A stretch of DNA of 64,000 bases, from positions 124,001 to 188,000 of the forward strand of contig JAWKTN010000003.1 in NCBI GenBank assembly GCA_041399065.1, given 5' to 3'. Shown here piece by piece: positions 1 to 10,000 of the stretch. The notes below the pieces were generated by a model. It was given only the letters and a program-made list of their open reading frames with translations. It did not search any database and was not told the DNA's origin. How positions within the stretch are numbered: position 1 is the first letter of the stretch; every line of letters starts with the position of its first letter. Source of the DNA: JAGQPD01 sp020426865 (lineage in GTDB: Bacteria; Planctomycetota; Planctomycetia; Pirellulales; Pirellulaceae). The position numbers were made by a program, and so were the translations under genes.

Positions 1-452
1 CGAGCCGTCCGTTGAGCGGCCGCAACGCTCATGCGGTTGGTCTGCTGGAACAATTCCAGCTTTAGTTCGGCGTCCTCCAATCCCAGCCGTGCCAAGGTCA
101 AGTCGACGTCTGCCTGATCGATGGCTCGATCGATGTCCGCCATCTCCAATTCCACAAGCGTGTCACCACGCTCCACCCGACTGCCATGCTCGACCGCGCG
201 CACCACTGTAAACGTCGACCACTCGCGCGGTCGCAAGATGACCTCCGCAAACCGCAAAGGCTCGAATATCCCGTCGAACTCCACGACGTCTTCCGGATTT
301 TCCCCGGCTTTTTCGCCTCCCGCTTGATCCCCCTTGTTCGTCGCGGATTCCTCGTCCGCCGCCGTCGGATATGGAACCACGAGCAAGACCGCAAGCAGTG
401 ATAACAACACCCCAATCCGCTGAATTGAAAGAACCGACGCAACAACTTTCAT
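1..452 (-). CDS. HlyD-like periplasmic adaptor (membrane fusion) protein, 5' part only
   Basis: The gene runs off the left edge; 150 residues from the N-terminus are visible. A signal-peptide-like stretch (about residues 10-32, ending PTAADEE) is followed by an acidic linker, then a barrel-sandwich/lipoyl-like half (PLRFAEVILRPREWSTFT, then VEHGSRVERGDTLVELE). After that comes an alpha-helical stretch rich in D, L and A that should be the start of the coiled-coil hairpin. This order is that of efflux or type-I-secretion adaptors, which bridge an inner-membrane pump and an outer-membrane channel. The ATG at 452 has a GAGGT Shine-Dalgarno 7 bases upstream. It lies downstream of the receiver-like gene on the same strand (gap 167 bp). 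The pump partner is outside the window, so substrate is unknown. Confidence 0.7.
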   Translation of the reverse strand, partial: MKVVASVLSIQRIGVLLSLLAVLLVVPYPTAADEESATNKGDQAGGEKAGENPEDVVEFDGIFEPLRFAEVILRPREWSTFTVVRAVEHGSRVERGDTLVELEMADIDRAIDQADVDLTLARLGLEDAELKLELFQQTNRMSVAAAQRTA

Positions 453-619
453 GATCGACCTCGCGATATTCCGGTAGGCTACAACGACAGGCACCTTTTA
501 CTTACGTTTACATCCGCTTACTTCCATCTACATCCGCGCGCCGGACCTCTGGATTAAGTCCTACGTATCCTTGGAAACTAATCGACGGGACAGCGCCGGT
601 CAAGAAATTTCTGCAGACG

Positions 620-1000
620 TTATTCGCAACCGACATCACTGGCAGTGTCGGACTTCCAGCGTTGGAATAACGTCGGTAACGCGCGATGGAATTGCCCTCG
701 AGCCATCACCTCTGAACAACCCAATTGCTGAGCCTGCGATAAACGGTCGGCATGGACATGCGGGCCGAAGGCAATCACAGCTAACGGCGGGGAGGACGAA
801 GTATTCAGCTGCGGCACAATCTCCGATAAATTGACCACGCCGCTCGACAAATCCAACAACACAACACATGGCCCACTGGCCGCTTGCTGCAGAAGAAGAT
901 TCACCTTGCGGCATTGCGAAAAGTCATGTCCGGCCCGTCGCGCAGCCCCTTCGACCTGAGAGCTAAACAGCAAGTCATCGGAAAACAACAGCACGTGCAT
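620..1000 (-). CDS. Stand-alone receiver-like (pseudo-receiver) domain protein
   Basis: 126 residues, about the length of one CheY-like receiver. Visible receiver features: strand 1 ending in an acidic pair (HVLLFSDD), a strand-3 Asp in CVVLLDLSS, and a strand-4-like VIAFGP. The Thr/Ser expected after strand 4 and the conserved Lys after strand 5 are not evident (EVMARGQF occupies that place), so phosphorylation may be lost. It lies 21 bp downstream of the PII gene on the same strand and is probably co-transcribed. A link to nitrogen or PII signalling is inferred from position only. Alternative: a non-phosphorylated protein-interaction domain. Confidence 0.6.
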   Translation of the reverse strand: MHVLLFSDDLLFSSQVEGAARRAGHDFSQCRKVNLLLQQAASGPCVVLLDLSSGVVNLSEIVPQLNTSSSPPLAVIAFGPHVHADRLSQAQQLGCSEVMARGQFHRALPTLFQRWKSDTASDVGCE

Positions 1001-1021
1001 GGGACTACCTGCATCCTCTAT

Positions 1022-1369
1022 TTAGACGGCTTCCGGGCCGCGCAATCCCGTATCAATTTGGATCGCTTCTGCCACCGGAGTGATGAAAATCTTGCCGTCA
1101 CCGATTTCGCCGTCCGGCCCGGATCGCGCTGCTTGAACAACCGTGTCTACCGTGCGGTCGAGAAAATCGTCGTTGACCACAATCTCCAACACGACTTTCC
1201 GCAGAAACTGGATCTTGTACTCGTGCCCCCGATACGTCGCCGTCTGACCACGCTGACGCCCAAACCCTTGGGAATCACAAACCGTCAGTCGCTCGACGCT
1301 GACCTTCGATAACGCAGCCAACACGGTCTGCAATTTTGGCGGCTGAATGATGGCGGTGATAATCTTCAT
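1022..1369 (-). CDS. glnB: Nitrogen regulatory protein PII (GlnB/GlnK family)
   Basis: 115 residues, near the usual 112. The N-terminus MKIITAIIQP matches the first PII strand. The T-loop TYRGHEY places tyrosines at positions 46 and 51, the uridylylation and exposed T-loop sites of E. coli PII. The B-loop IGDGKIFI is intact, so ATP/ADP and 2-oxoglutarate sensing is expected. Family knowledge: the trimer reports carbon/nitrogen status to glutamine synthetase regulation, AmtB or other targets. No amtB or glnA is nearby, so GlnB versus GlnK cannot be decided. The start at 1369 is chosen because the longer open frame upstream (to 1648) has no PII homology. Confidence 0.93.
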   Translation of the reverse strand: MKIITAIIQPPKLQTVLAALSKVSVERLTVCDSQGFGRQRGQTATYRGHEYKIQFLRKVVLEIVVNDDFLDRTVDTVVQAARSGPDGEIGDGKIFITPVAEAIQIDTGLRGPEAV

Positions 1370-1669
1370 CGTAGGCGTTTTATCGTGAATGGAAACTCTC
1401 GTGCAGCGCAACGTCCAAAATCCAGTACGGGCTGCTACAGCGTTGCTTAGCGCTTGCAACGTCGAATGCCATCGCCGGCATGTCGGCAAAGCAATTATAA
1501 CCGAAAGCGATCGGTTACGTCTGCTGCCAGAAAGGACCGTGTCGTCCGCAGCAAGAGCAAATCCCGTCCGCCGATAGCGGAAAGAAGCATCGGATGGTGG
1601 TCGGCAGACTCTCCCGGGGTTACAAGGGTCGCTCCCGACCACCACCACATCTGCTTGTTGTCCTGGCGA
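1370..1669. other. Non-coding gap upstream of the PII gene
   Basis: About 300 bases between the PII start and the stop of the next minus-strand gene. The open frames here have no recognisable protein features. It presumably holds the PII promoter; I could not pick a convincing promoter or terminator. Confidence 0.4.
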
Positions 1670-2278
1670 TCAGCGACTGAGCCGCTGCAATTCAGCCTTC
1701 ACTAACGTTGCCGTCTCGGACGTGCCACCTGCAAGTTGAGCACGCCGATAATATTGTCGGGCCACATTCGTCCGGCCATCCGCTTCCGCTTGGCGCGCCA
1801 TCTCCAGGAGACGATCGACGTTCCGGCGACGCACCTCATCCCTTCGATTCTGCTTGGCCTGCTCACGGTCCGATAACTGCGGCTGGTCATCGACCGACAA
1901 CAGCGATCCTGTCGAGCTGACGGTGTCCTTGCCCTGAGTCTGCTGGCTGGCCGCCAACATGGCTTGGCGCAACATCGCCTGCTGCATCTGCATTTGCATC
2001 TGCCGCTGCGCCAACTGATAGCCTTGCGTCATCCCATTGAGATACGCCGCTTGAGGGTACGCCAAACTGGGTGACGAAGCCGGGTAGCCCAACGCCGAAA
2101 TCGTCGGGTAGACCAACCCTGTTGCGGTACCGGTCGCCGTTGCCGTCCCCGTCGGGACACTCCCTGTGCCTCCTCCACGTCCCCCCGAGCATTGCGCTAG
2201 GCTATGATGTGCACTGAAAACCGCAAGTCCCACAATCGCACCGATTCCAAGACAACTTGATTTCGCCCTCTGAAACAT
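1670..2278 (-). CDS. Exported protein with Gly/Thr-Ala and Gln/Met-rich stretches
   Basis: 202 residues, not assigned to a family. Residues about 5-29 form a signal peptide (hydrophobic GIGAIVGLAVFSAHH, cleavage likely after SLA). A low-complexity region of GT/AT repeats follows, then a Gln/Met-rich helix (RQMQMQMQQAML). The C-terminal helical region is rich in Arg and Ala (VDRLLEMARQAEADG, ARQYYRRAQLAG), resembling half a TPR or SHNi-TPR. I prefer the ATG at 2278 over the GTG at 2284 because GGAGGAG sits 6 bases before the ATG. Probably periplasmic. Function unknown. Confidence 0.65.
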   Translation of the reverse strand: MFQRAKSSCLGIGAIVGLAVFSAHHSLAQCSGGRGGGTGSVPTGTATATGTATGLVYPTISALGYPASSPSLAYPQAAYLNGMTQGYQLAQRQMQMQMQQAMLRQAMLAASQQTQGKDTVSSTGSLLSVDDQPQLSDREQAKQNRRDEVRRRNVDRLLEMARQAEADGRTNVARQYYRRAQLAGGTSETATLVKAELQRLSR

Positions 2279-2381
2279 AAACACTCCTCCTCTCGTTCTC
2301 TAACTCAACCCCTGTACCCTTGCCAATACCAAACCTCGCGTACCGTTGCACGTCGATCTCACCCCCTCTCTTGCCGCTTGC

Positions 2382-4214
2382 CTATCCGAAGTCCCGATTC
2401 CACATAGGAATCGCGGCAAACAAAGCATCAACCGCTAGTACTGATCCGTTTTGCACGTGATGCGCTCCATCGTTGCTTATTGCTGCAAAGTATGCAGCGC
2501 GGTCTGGTGTCACTCCGTTGTGTGACACACGATTGGACCGCGCACGACTGGCGACCTCCGTGTTTGATGAAAACAGACTGCTGCCCAACCGGCGCAGCCT
2601 CGCGTGGATTGAATCTGCCGTGCCTCGACTCGACGCAGCGTTAGCGGCCCCGATGGCAACAACCGAAGAAGCTGATGATGAGGCTGATGCGGAAGCAGAT
2701 GATGACGACAGTGCTGCGGCCGAGGCCACCGTTCGAGCTGCATTGACACCACCTCGTGCATCGGACGACCGCACCGACGTTGTCGCACCCGAGACGAGTA
2801 TCGAACGCAATTGACTGGCGGTCAAGTTCGGATTGGCTGACAATGCCAACGCGGCGACACCGGCCGCTTGCGGCGACGCCATACTAGTCCCACTGTAGAT
2901 GGCGTAGCGGTTGTTGGCGACCGTGCTATACACCGACACTCCAGGTGCATCGATCTGAACGGCATTGCTGCTGCCAACTCGATTACTGAACCCCGCCACG
3001 GCACTCGACGAACTGTAAGCCCCCACGGACAACACGTTGCCGAGATTGGCACTATAGCGCGCCGGATAGTCCGGACGACTGTTGCCGCTATTGCCAGCAG
3101 CAGCGACGACCAAGACATCGTGTTGACTGGCGTAATTGAGCGCCGCATACAAGACGCTACTGGCGAAACTGCTGCCAAGACTCAGATTAATGACGTCCGC
3201 ACCGTTATCGACCGCGTAACGAATTCCCGCGGCGACCGCCGTCAGACTTCCCGATCCATCGGTGCCAAGCACTCGCACTGGCATCAACGTCGCGTCGTAG
3301 GCAACTCCCGTCGCCCCTCGTCCATTCGCTTCGGCGGCCACAATTCCAGCAACATGCGTGCCATGCCCATTCGGATCGTCCGGATTACTATCGTTGCTCG
3401 CAAAGTCCCAACCGTACACATCGTCGACATAGCCGTTGCGATCGTCATCACGACCGTTGCCTGGGATCTCGTCGGCATTGATCCACAGGTTGCCATCCAA
3501 ATCGGGATGATTCAGGTCAATTCCCGTATCCACAATGGCTACCACAACTCCGTCACCAGTATATCCTTGTGCCCAGACCTCCGGAGCTCGGACGGCGTTC
3601 ACGCTCCAATCGTTGCCGCCACCGTAGTAAGCAACATCGGGGAATTCTGCCGGAACCGTCGTCGTCGGAGTCGTGGTGGGACTGGTCACCGTGGGTGTCG
3701 TATCGGGTGTCGCGGGAGTGGTGGGGGACGTCGCCGGAGGCGTCGGTGCCACCGCCGGCTGCCCCGCAGAAATCGTTAATGAATACGTGCTCGAGAAATA
3801 CCATCCGTACGCATACACCCGGATAAAATACGTCCCGCCCGCAAGATCCACTGAGAGCGACTCCGGACGGGTACCCGAGTTAGTCGATTGGGCGACTACC
3901 TGGTACTGCGAATTGTAGATCCGCACATCCACATCGGCTTGCAAGCCCGTCAGCCCCAACTGCAATTTGCCAGCGTCGATTTGGAAGCGATAGAAATCAT
4001 TGTAATCTCGCCGTCCCACCGAATCCGTCCTTTGTTCCGTACCCGATAGCTGACCCAGATTCTGCGCAACAGAAAAGTAATCGTCGAACACAAGTGGCTG
4101 CACCGTCGTCGGCGAGGCCGTCAATAATGCTCGGTTCTCTAGCAATTCACCAGCCAACACTCGTCGTCGGCGTTTCCATTGGCGATTCGTCTGCATCGAT
4201 TGATTAGTCTGCAT
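2382..4214 (-). CDS. Subtilisin-like serine protease (S8) with pre-peptidase domain and LEPR-like surface motif
   Basis: 610 residues. Order: Arg-rich N-terminus and a LEPR-like motif (LLENRALLTA, about 24-33); pre-peptidase C-terminal (PPC)-type beta domain (about 44-150); Pro/Thr-rich linker (about 155-188); S8 catalytic domain; Ser/Ala-rich tail. The triad is complete: Asp229 (AIVDTGID), His284 (GHGTHVAG) and Ser444 (SGTSMASP), with oxyanion Asn375 (AAGNSGN). The LEPR-like start is common on large exported planctomycete proteins, so it is probably cell-surface or secreted. Unusually the PPC domain is N-terminal to the catalytic domain. The start contains a duplicated MQTN; the first Met has AAGGA upstream. 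No partner gene adjoins it. Confidence 0.93.
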   Translation of the reverse strand: MQTNQSMQTNRQWKRRRRVLAGELLENRALLTASPTTVQPLVFDDYFSVAQNLGQLSGTEQRTDSVGRRDYNDFYRFQIDAGKLQLGLTGLQADVDVRIYNSQYQVVAQSTNSGTRPESLSVDLAGGTYFIRVYAYGWYFSSTYSLTISAGQPAVAPTPPATSPTTPATPDTTPTVTSPTTTPTTTVPAEFPDVAYYGGGNDWSVNAVRAPEVWAQGYTGDGVVVAIVDTGIDLNHPDLDGNLWINADEIPGNGRDDDRNGYVDDVYGWDFASNDSNPDDPNGHGTHVAGIVAAEANGRGATGVAYDATLMPVRVLGTDGSGSLTAVAAGIRYAVDNGADVINLSLGSSFASSVLYAALNYASQHDVLVVAAAGNSGNSRPDYPARYSANLGNVLSVGAYSSSSAVAGFSNRVGSSNAVQIDAPGVSVYSTVANNRYAIYSGTSMASPQAAGVAALALSANPNLTASQLRSILVSGATTSVRSSDARGGVNAARTVASAAALSSSSASASASSSASSVVAIGAANAASSRGTADSIHARLRRLGSSLFSSNTEVASRARSNRVSHNGVTPDRAAYFAAISNDGAHHVQNGSVLAVDALFAAIPMWNRDFG

Positions 4215-4263
4215 CGATTCGGATCCTTCTGTAAGTACATCGTCCTATCGTGTTAGGCCGGAG

Positions 4264-5607
4264 TTATTGCTGGTGGTAACGCGTCCACAGTTCGCTGACT
4301 TCGGCGTACCGCCCCGGCGCGCTGATTCCCAACTCGGCCGCAATTGCATCGGGAGTGGTTCCGGCGGCAAACAACGTACATACAGGCCATCCAGAGCGAA
4401 CCTCCGTGCCCACGCTTGGGATGTCGCAAACCATTGGCCACGCTCCGCCGTCACCCCCCGTAACAACTCCCCCGCGTGACAGCACCTCCTCAAGAAACCG
4501 CGCTGAAACAACGCCAGCACTCGGTGCGAAAAAAATCACCTTTCCCCAAATTTGCAGTTGATGATCAGCGGGAATCGGCCCCCGCTGCAACTGGTCATCT
4601 AGCGTGAAACCGAGACACGCGTTGACATGATTTCGCACACACGACACTCCGGTCGTTCGCTCCCACAACTCCATCGATGCCGTGTATCGCGGATTCACCT
4701 CGACCAGCCATATCCGTTGCTCCCCCATACGCGGCTGTCCCCCTTCCGGTTCGATGCCCGGTCCCAGGTGTGATTCGCGGTCCTCCTGATGCTCGAGCAC
4801 ACCAGGCTCGGAAACGATCGCGTCAATCCCGAATAGTCCTTGCAAGTCAAATCCATCTGCGATGATTGTCCCTAATTGCCACCACTGCTGGCATGTCGCA
4901 GCGTCCATCGACAACGGTCCGCACGAACCAAGATACTGCCATGCCTCATCGCCAAAGCGATCCGCTGCTCGCCGATCGAAGAGATCTCGCCTATGCCACT
5001 GCCGAGTCACACCGAGCAGGTAACAGCCGTCGGACGTGGCCAAGTAGCTGGCCGCGTATGAACGCCCCGGCATCCACTGTTGAAAATAGCAACCTTCTTC
5101 AACCACATCGTCCGCCTCGTGCCTCGCCGCCGACAATCTTCGAACGCGGTTCCCCCCACACGACCGACGAGGCTTGCAGATCCACTCTCCTTCGCTCGGC
5201 AGATCGACAATTCGTTCATAGACCTGCAGCGTGTTCCAATGGGCCGCCTGCAAGACGGTTGCCAGTCGTACCGGATCACGCACCGCGGTCAATGCCCCTT
5301 GATCGTTCCCCAACAACCGCGCCGCCCGCCCAATCTCCCCAACAACCAACGGATAATTCTCCAAACCGCCAGTGTACATACACATACACTCCTTAAGTTT
5401 CCGAGCGATAGGGAGGGCGGCGTGAGGGTAGTCGTGCGCGGCGAGCTGGCAGGTGCGAGCAATGGCGGCGAGATCACTGTCGGCGAATAGATCGACAGCA
5501 GTAACGGACAGGCCGGCGCGATGAGCCGATTGTGCCGCGGCACGGGCCGAGGCGCCGACGATCAGCAGGTGACGCGGGAACGATGGTGGGTTATTGGGTC
5601 GGTTCAT
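4264..5607 (-). CDS. ATP-grasp family protein, probably linked to H4MPT cofactor/C1 metabolism
   Basis: 447 residues. It opens with a nucleotide-binding-like strand-loop (HLLIVGASARAAAQSAHRAG). The middle and C-terminal parts look like ATP-grasp: WICKPRRSCGGNRVRR (ATP-binding Lys and Gly-rich loop), LQGLFGIDAIV and WLVEVNPRYTASMEL (the metal-binding E-x-NPR motif). Such enzymes ligate a carboxylate to an amine or thiol using ATP. It is divergent from fae. ATP-grasp proteins occur in methylotroph H4MPT gene sets, so a role in making or modifying the C1 carrier is a reasonable inference; the substrate is unknown. The start is MNRPNN at 5607; upstream in-frame sequence is repeat-rich and unlike protein. 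Confidence 0.75.
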   Translation of the reverse strand: MNRPNNPPSFPRHLLIVGASARAAAQSAHRAGLSVTAVDLFADSDLAAIARTCQLAAHDYPHAALPIARKLKECMCMYTGGLENYPLVVGEIGRAARLLGNDQGALTAVRDPVRLATVLQAAHWNTLQVYERIVDLPSEGEWICKPRRSCGGNRVRRLSAARHEADDVVEEGCYFQQWMPGRSYAASYLATSDGCYLLGVTRQWHRRDLFDRRAADRFGDEAWQYLGSCGPLSMDAATCQQWWQLGTIIADGFDLQGLFGIDAIVSEPGVLEHQEDRESHLGPGIEPEGGQPRMGEQRIWLVEVNPRYTASMELWERTTGVSCVRNHVNACLGFTLDDQLQRGPIPADHQLQIWGKVIFFAPSAGVVSARFLEEVLSRGGVVTGGDGGAWPMVCDIPSVGTEVRSGWPVCTLFAAGTTPDAIAAELGISAPGRYAEVSELWTRYHQQ

Positions 5608-5680
5608 GGAGCGGATGGAACGGGAAGAATGCGACGGATCGAGGGGGGGAAACGGGAAGGAAGACCGTCCCCCATGGACA

Positions 5681-5744
5681 CCAATCTTGCGAGATGCCAA
5701 TCCTGCGAGATGCCAACCCTGCGAGATGCCAATCCTGCGAGATG
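5681..5744. repeat. Four tandem 16-bp repeats between the divergent ATP-grasp and fae genes
   Basis: Four head-to-tail units of CCAATCCTGCGAGATG (5681, 5697, 5713, 5729). Unit 1 has T for C at position 7 and unit 3 has C for T at position 5; the array is otherwise exact. It lies in the 333-bp gap between the two divergent starts (5607 and 5941), where it could be a multimeric regulator-binding site or a neutral minisatellite. Confidence 0.95.
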
Positions 5745-5940
5745 ACGGTGGTCGCGACCGATTAGAATCTTCCAGCCACGCAGAATGTACCAGTGGGAAG
5801 CTGGCGAGTCTGGCTGCTGGCGGGGCGAGAAGACCGCAGGGGGCATTGAAAAGCCCGGACGGTTTGCTACGCTGATCGGTTTGTGTAATTTCGACAGCAC
5901 AATCGACCACTACATTATTTTCGCAAAAGGGGATTGAAAC

Positions 5941-6438
5941 ATGAGCATGTTTATTGGCGAAGCGCTCGCTGGTGACGGCAACGAAATCGCTCACATTGAC
6001 CTGTTGATTGGCAGCAAGGACGGGCCGGTGGGCGTCGCATTCGCCAATGCCTTGGCTCGCCAAAGCGACGGCCACACCAATTTACTGGCCGTGTTGACTC
6101 CTAATCTAGCGGTAAAACCGTCGACCGTGATGATCACGAAGGTTACGATTAAGGGGATGAAGCAAGCGGTACAGATGTTCGGTCCGGCTCAGGCTGCGGT
6201 TGCCAAAGCCGTAGCGGACGCTGTGGGCGAGGGGATCATCGCCGAAAGTCAATGTGAGGATCTGGTGATTGTCTGCGGCGTGTTCATCCATCCGGCGGCT
6301 GACGACAATAAGAAGATCTACGACTTCAATTACCAGGCCACGAAAGAGGCGATCGCCAACGCAATGGCCGGCAAGCCCTCGGCGAAAGAAATGTTAGCTG
6401 GAAAGGACCAAGCCGACCATCCATTCAAAGGTTTCTAG
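5941..6438 (+). CDS. fae: Formaldehyde-activating enzyme (5,6,7,8-tetrahydromethanopterin hydro-lyase)
   Basis: 165 residues, normal for Fae. Fae condenses formaldehyde with H4MPT to methylene-H4MPT in the cytosol. Family blocks are intact: GEALAGDGNEIAHIDLLIG (containing the catalytic His, residue 18 counting Met), GPVGVAFANAL, GHTNLLAVLTPN, KPSTVMITKVTIK, MFGPAQAAVAKAVADAV and VFIHPAADD. It is followed by a strong terminator and then the methylene-H4MPT dehydrogenase, which takes the next step. In non-methylotrophic planctomycetes the likely role is formaldehyde detoxification or C1 interconversion. Confidence 0.96.
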   Translation: MSMFIGEALAGDGNEIAHIDLLIGSKDGPVGVAFANALARQSDGHTNLLAVLTPNLAVKPSTVMITKVTIKGMKQAVQMFGPAQAAVAKAVADAVGEGIIAESQCEDLVIVCGVFIHPAADDNKKIYDFNYQATKEAIANAMAGKPSAKEMLAGKDQADHPFKGF

Positions 6439-6546
6439 TTCATAAAGGTTTCTCGTTCATAAAGGCTGTTCGTTTGTAAGGGCTTTCAATTTCAGGGGCA
6501 CTTATTTTTAGAGGGCTGGAGAACGAAACGGTTCGACGCACGTGGT

Positions 6547-6592
6547 AACGCCCACCTGCCGGCTTTGGCGCCCGGTGGGTGGGCGTTTTTTT
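6547..6592 (+). terminator. Rho-independent terminator after fae
   Basis: Perfect 10-bp stem AACGCCCACC (6547-6556) / GGTGGGCGTT (6578-6587), followed by a run of seven T (6586-6592). It ends fae transcription before the dehydrogenase start at 6611, so the latter needs its own promoter or read-through. Confidence 0.85.
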
Positions 6593-6610
6593 GGCAAAAG
6601 GAACAGAATT

Positions 6611-7531
6611 GTGGCTCAACCTAAAACCAGAATCCTGTTGCAGTTGGACAGTGACACGCAGGCCAGTTCATTTGACGCGGTGGTGGCGATCGATGCTGGC
6701 GTGGAGCAACTGTTGCAGCATAGCAACGTTCGTCCGGACGAGGTCATGGGGCTGGTGCATGGCTTGATATTTACTAGGGGCCCGGCCGATTTGCAGCATT
6801 CGGCGGTGTTCGTTGGCGGTTCGAGCGTTGTGGCGGGCGAAGAAATATTCGGTCGGATTAAGAAGGCGTTCTTTGGCCCGCTGCGTGTGTCGATGATGTT
6901 CGATGCCAACGGTTCAAATACAACAGCGGCGGCGGCCGTTGTCGCGGCTGCGCGACATGTGAATCTAGCCGGAAGTACATCTACGGTGCTGGCCGGGACG
7001 GGGCCCGTAGGTCAACGGATTGCCCGAATGATTGTCGCGGCGGGGGGCACGGCCAAAGTGGCATCGCGATCGTTGGAACGTGCCTCAACGGTGTGCCGTG
7101 CGATTGCCGAAACGTTGCAGCCCCAGAACCAGAACGACACGACTGAGTCACATCGCTTGATTCCGGTCGAGGCGTCCGACGCTCATTCGACGGCCGAAGC
7201 GGTTTCCGGCAGCGAATTGGTATTTGCTGCGGGGGCGGCCGGGGTCTGTCTGTTGCCACAAACAGTCTGGAACGCCGCCGAATCGCTGCGAGTAGCAATC
7301 GACTTGAATGCCGTGCCACCGCTTGGAATCGAGGGAGTCGACTACCTCGACAAGGGAGCAGAGCGTCAACATCTGGTCGCGTATGGGGCGGTCGGGGTCG
7401 GCGGAACAAAAATGCGAGTGCATACCGAAGCGATTCGACGATTGTTTTCGCGGAACGACTTGGTGTTGGACGCCGACGAAATCTTCTCACTGGCTCGCGA
7501 ATTGGAAGTCCAGCGCAGCGGGTCCGGGTGA
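6611..7531 (+). CDS. mtdC: NAD(P)-dependent methylene-H4MPT dehydrogenase (MtdB/MtdC type)
   Basis: 306 residues. It oxidises methylene-H4MPT to methenyl-H4MPT with NAD(P), the step after Fae. N-terminal Mtd block: LLQLDSDTQASSFDAVVAID and HGLIFTRGP. Rossmann half: TVLAGTGPVGQRIARMI with SRSLERA after strand 2. C-terminal DLNAVPPLGIEG and GVGGTKM fit MtdA/B/C. Planctomycete enzymes of this type have been called MtdC; B versus C was not tested here. The GTG at 6611 is chosen as start: AAGGAA lies 8 bases upstream, and the longer frame from 6542 would run through the terminator hairpin. Confidence 0.88.
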   Translation: MAQPKTRILLQLDSDTQASSFDAVVAIDAGVEQLLQHSNVRPDEVMGLVHGLIFTRGPADLQHSAVFVGGSSVVAGEEIFGRIKKAFFGPLRVSMMFDANGSNTTAAAAVVAAARHVNLAGSTSTVLAGTGPVGQRIARMIVAAGGTAKVASRSLERASTVCRAIAETLQPQNQNDTTESHRLIPVEASDAHSTAEAVSGSELVFAAGAAGVCLLPQTVWNAAESLRVAIDLNAVPPLGIEGVDYLDKGAERQHLVAYGAVGVGGTKMRVHTEAIRRLFSRNDLVLDADEIFSLARELEVQRSGSG

Positions 7532-7599
7532 TGCACAAAAGCAGTTGGAACAGTATGCCGCAGTGGAAGTGAAGACCAGTGCCAATGATGGAATAGCCA

Positions 7600-8220
7600 A
7601 TGATGGAACAAATCCTACTCGAACAAATCGTCCTCGGGACTCGTAACAAAAAAAAGCGACGGGAATTGGAGACCCTTTTCCAGCCGTTGGGCATCCGCGT
7701 CGTCACGCTTGATGCATACGCGGACGCCGTTGAAATCGAGGAGGATGGTGATTCCTTCGCTGCCAATGCCGAGGCCAAGGCCGTACGACAGGCTCGGCAC
7801 TTGGGCCAATGGGTGTTGGGCGAAGACAGTGGTTTATGCGTCGACGCATTGAAGGGGGAACCGGGAATCTATTCCGCTCGGTTTGCTGGCGAGAACGCCA
7901 CGGACGAAGACAACAACCGGCTGCTACTTGAGCGGTTGGGGGGTGTGCCGGATGAGCGAAGGGGAGCGCACTACGTTTGTCACATGGCATTGTCCGACCC
8001 GGCGGGGCACGTGCGAGTACGTTGCGAGGCCTACTGCGAGGGCTGGATCCGGCGTGAAGGCTCCGGCGTTGGGGGCTTTGGCTACGATCCCTTGTTTGAG
8101 ATCCCCGAGTACCATCGCACGTTTGGCGAATTGGGAGAGGCGGTCAAGAGCGTGCTGAGCCATCGAGCACGAGCAATGCGGCAATTCATCCCACAGCTGA
8201 AAGCCCTCCTGTGCAAATGA
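7600..8220 (+). CDS. rdgB: Non-canonical purine NTP pyrophosphatase (RdgB/HAM1)
   Basis: 206 residues. Hydrolyses ITP, dITP and XTP to monophosphates, keeping deaminated purines out of nucleic acids. HAM1 motifs in order: VLGTRNKKKRREL (substrate Asn/Lys), EDSGLCVDAL (metal-binding Asp), PGIYSARFAG, GFGYDPLF and LSHRARAM. Two ATGs are adjacent at 7600 and 7603. It starts 68 bp after the dehydrogenase stop, but a shared transcript is not certain. Confidence 0.95.
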   Translation: MMEQILLEQIVLGTRNKKKRRELETLFQPLGIRVVTLDAYADAVEIEEDGDSFAANAEAKAVRQARHLGQWVLGEDSGLCVDALKGEPGIYSARFAGENATDEDNNRLLLERLGGVPDERRGAHYVCHMALSDPAGHVRVRCEAYCEGWIRREGSGVGGFGYDPLFEIPEYHRTFGELGEAVKSVLSHRARAMRQFIPQLKALLCK

Positions 8221-8454
8221 GCGTCTCGCATCCGTTTCTCTGCCGCTGGACTGGCAACTTCCTCATCGATCGATGAGACACACGTGATAGCGGCCAGGCG
8301 ATGTCGCCATCGAATTGGCGCGAACCGCAAATGGCGTGGACGCTTTGGTTCGTAACGAATGGTTCGACCTAGTCTCATTGATGATCGCGCGTAATTCGGT
8401 TACATTACAGAGCAAATTGTAGGTGGTAGTCGACAAGTATAGATGGGAGGTTTC

Positions 8455-9774
<1,320 letters not shown>

Positions 9775-10000
9775 CAGCCTGCTACAATCTTCGTCCCCGG
9801 TAAGGTAACGCGTAAAGATCGATAAAGTCCGCACGGTTTCACATCGCCGGTTCGGATTGCGTTGTGGTCGGACGGGAAGGTGGTCGATACAAGGGAAAGC
9901 GATCGTAGCGTTCCCCTCCACCGTGCGCGCACGGTGATCGGGATGGCTCCGAGTGCGTCCCCCGCCCCTTCACGCATCCCACCGAACCGAGACCGGCTTT

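Noticed and set aside
2868..3779. 303-codon frame antisense to the subtilase
   Set aside because: Exact antisense of a gene with an intact catalytic triad; typical GC-rich shadow.
5681..5744. CRISPR array
   Set aside because: Repeats are head-to-tail with no spacers and no cas genes nearby.
6542..6610. Upstream start for the methylene-H4MPT dehydrogenase
   Set aside because: That stretch is the terminator hairpin and encodes no family residues.
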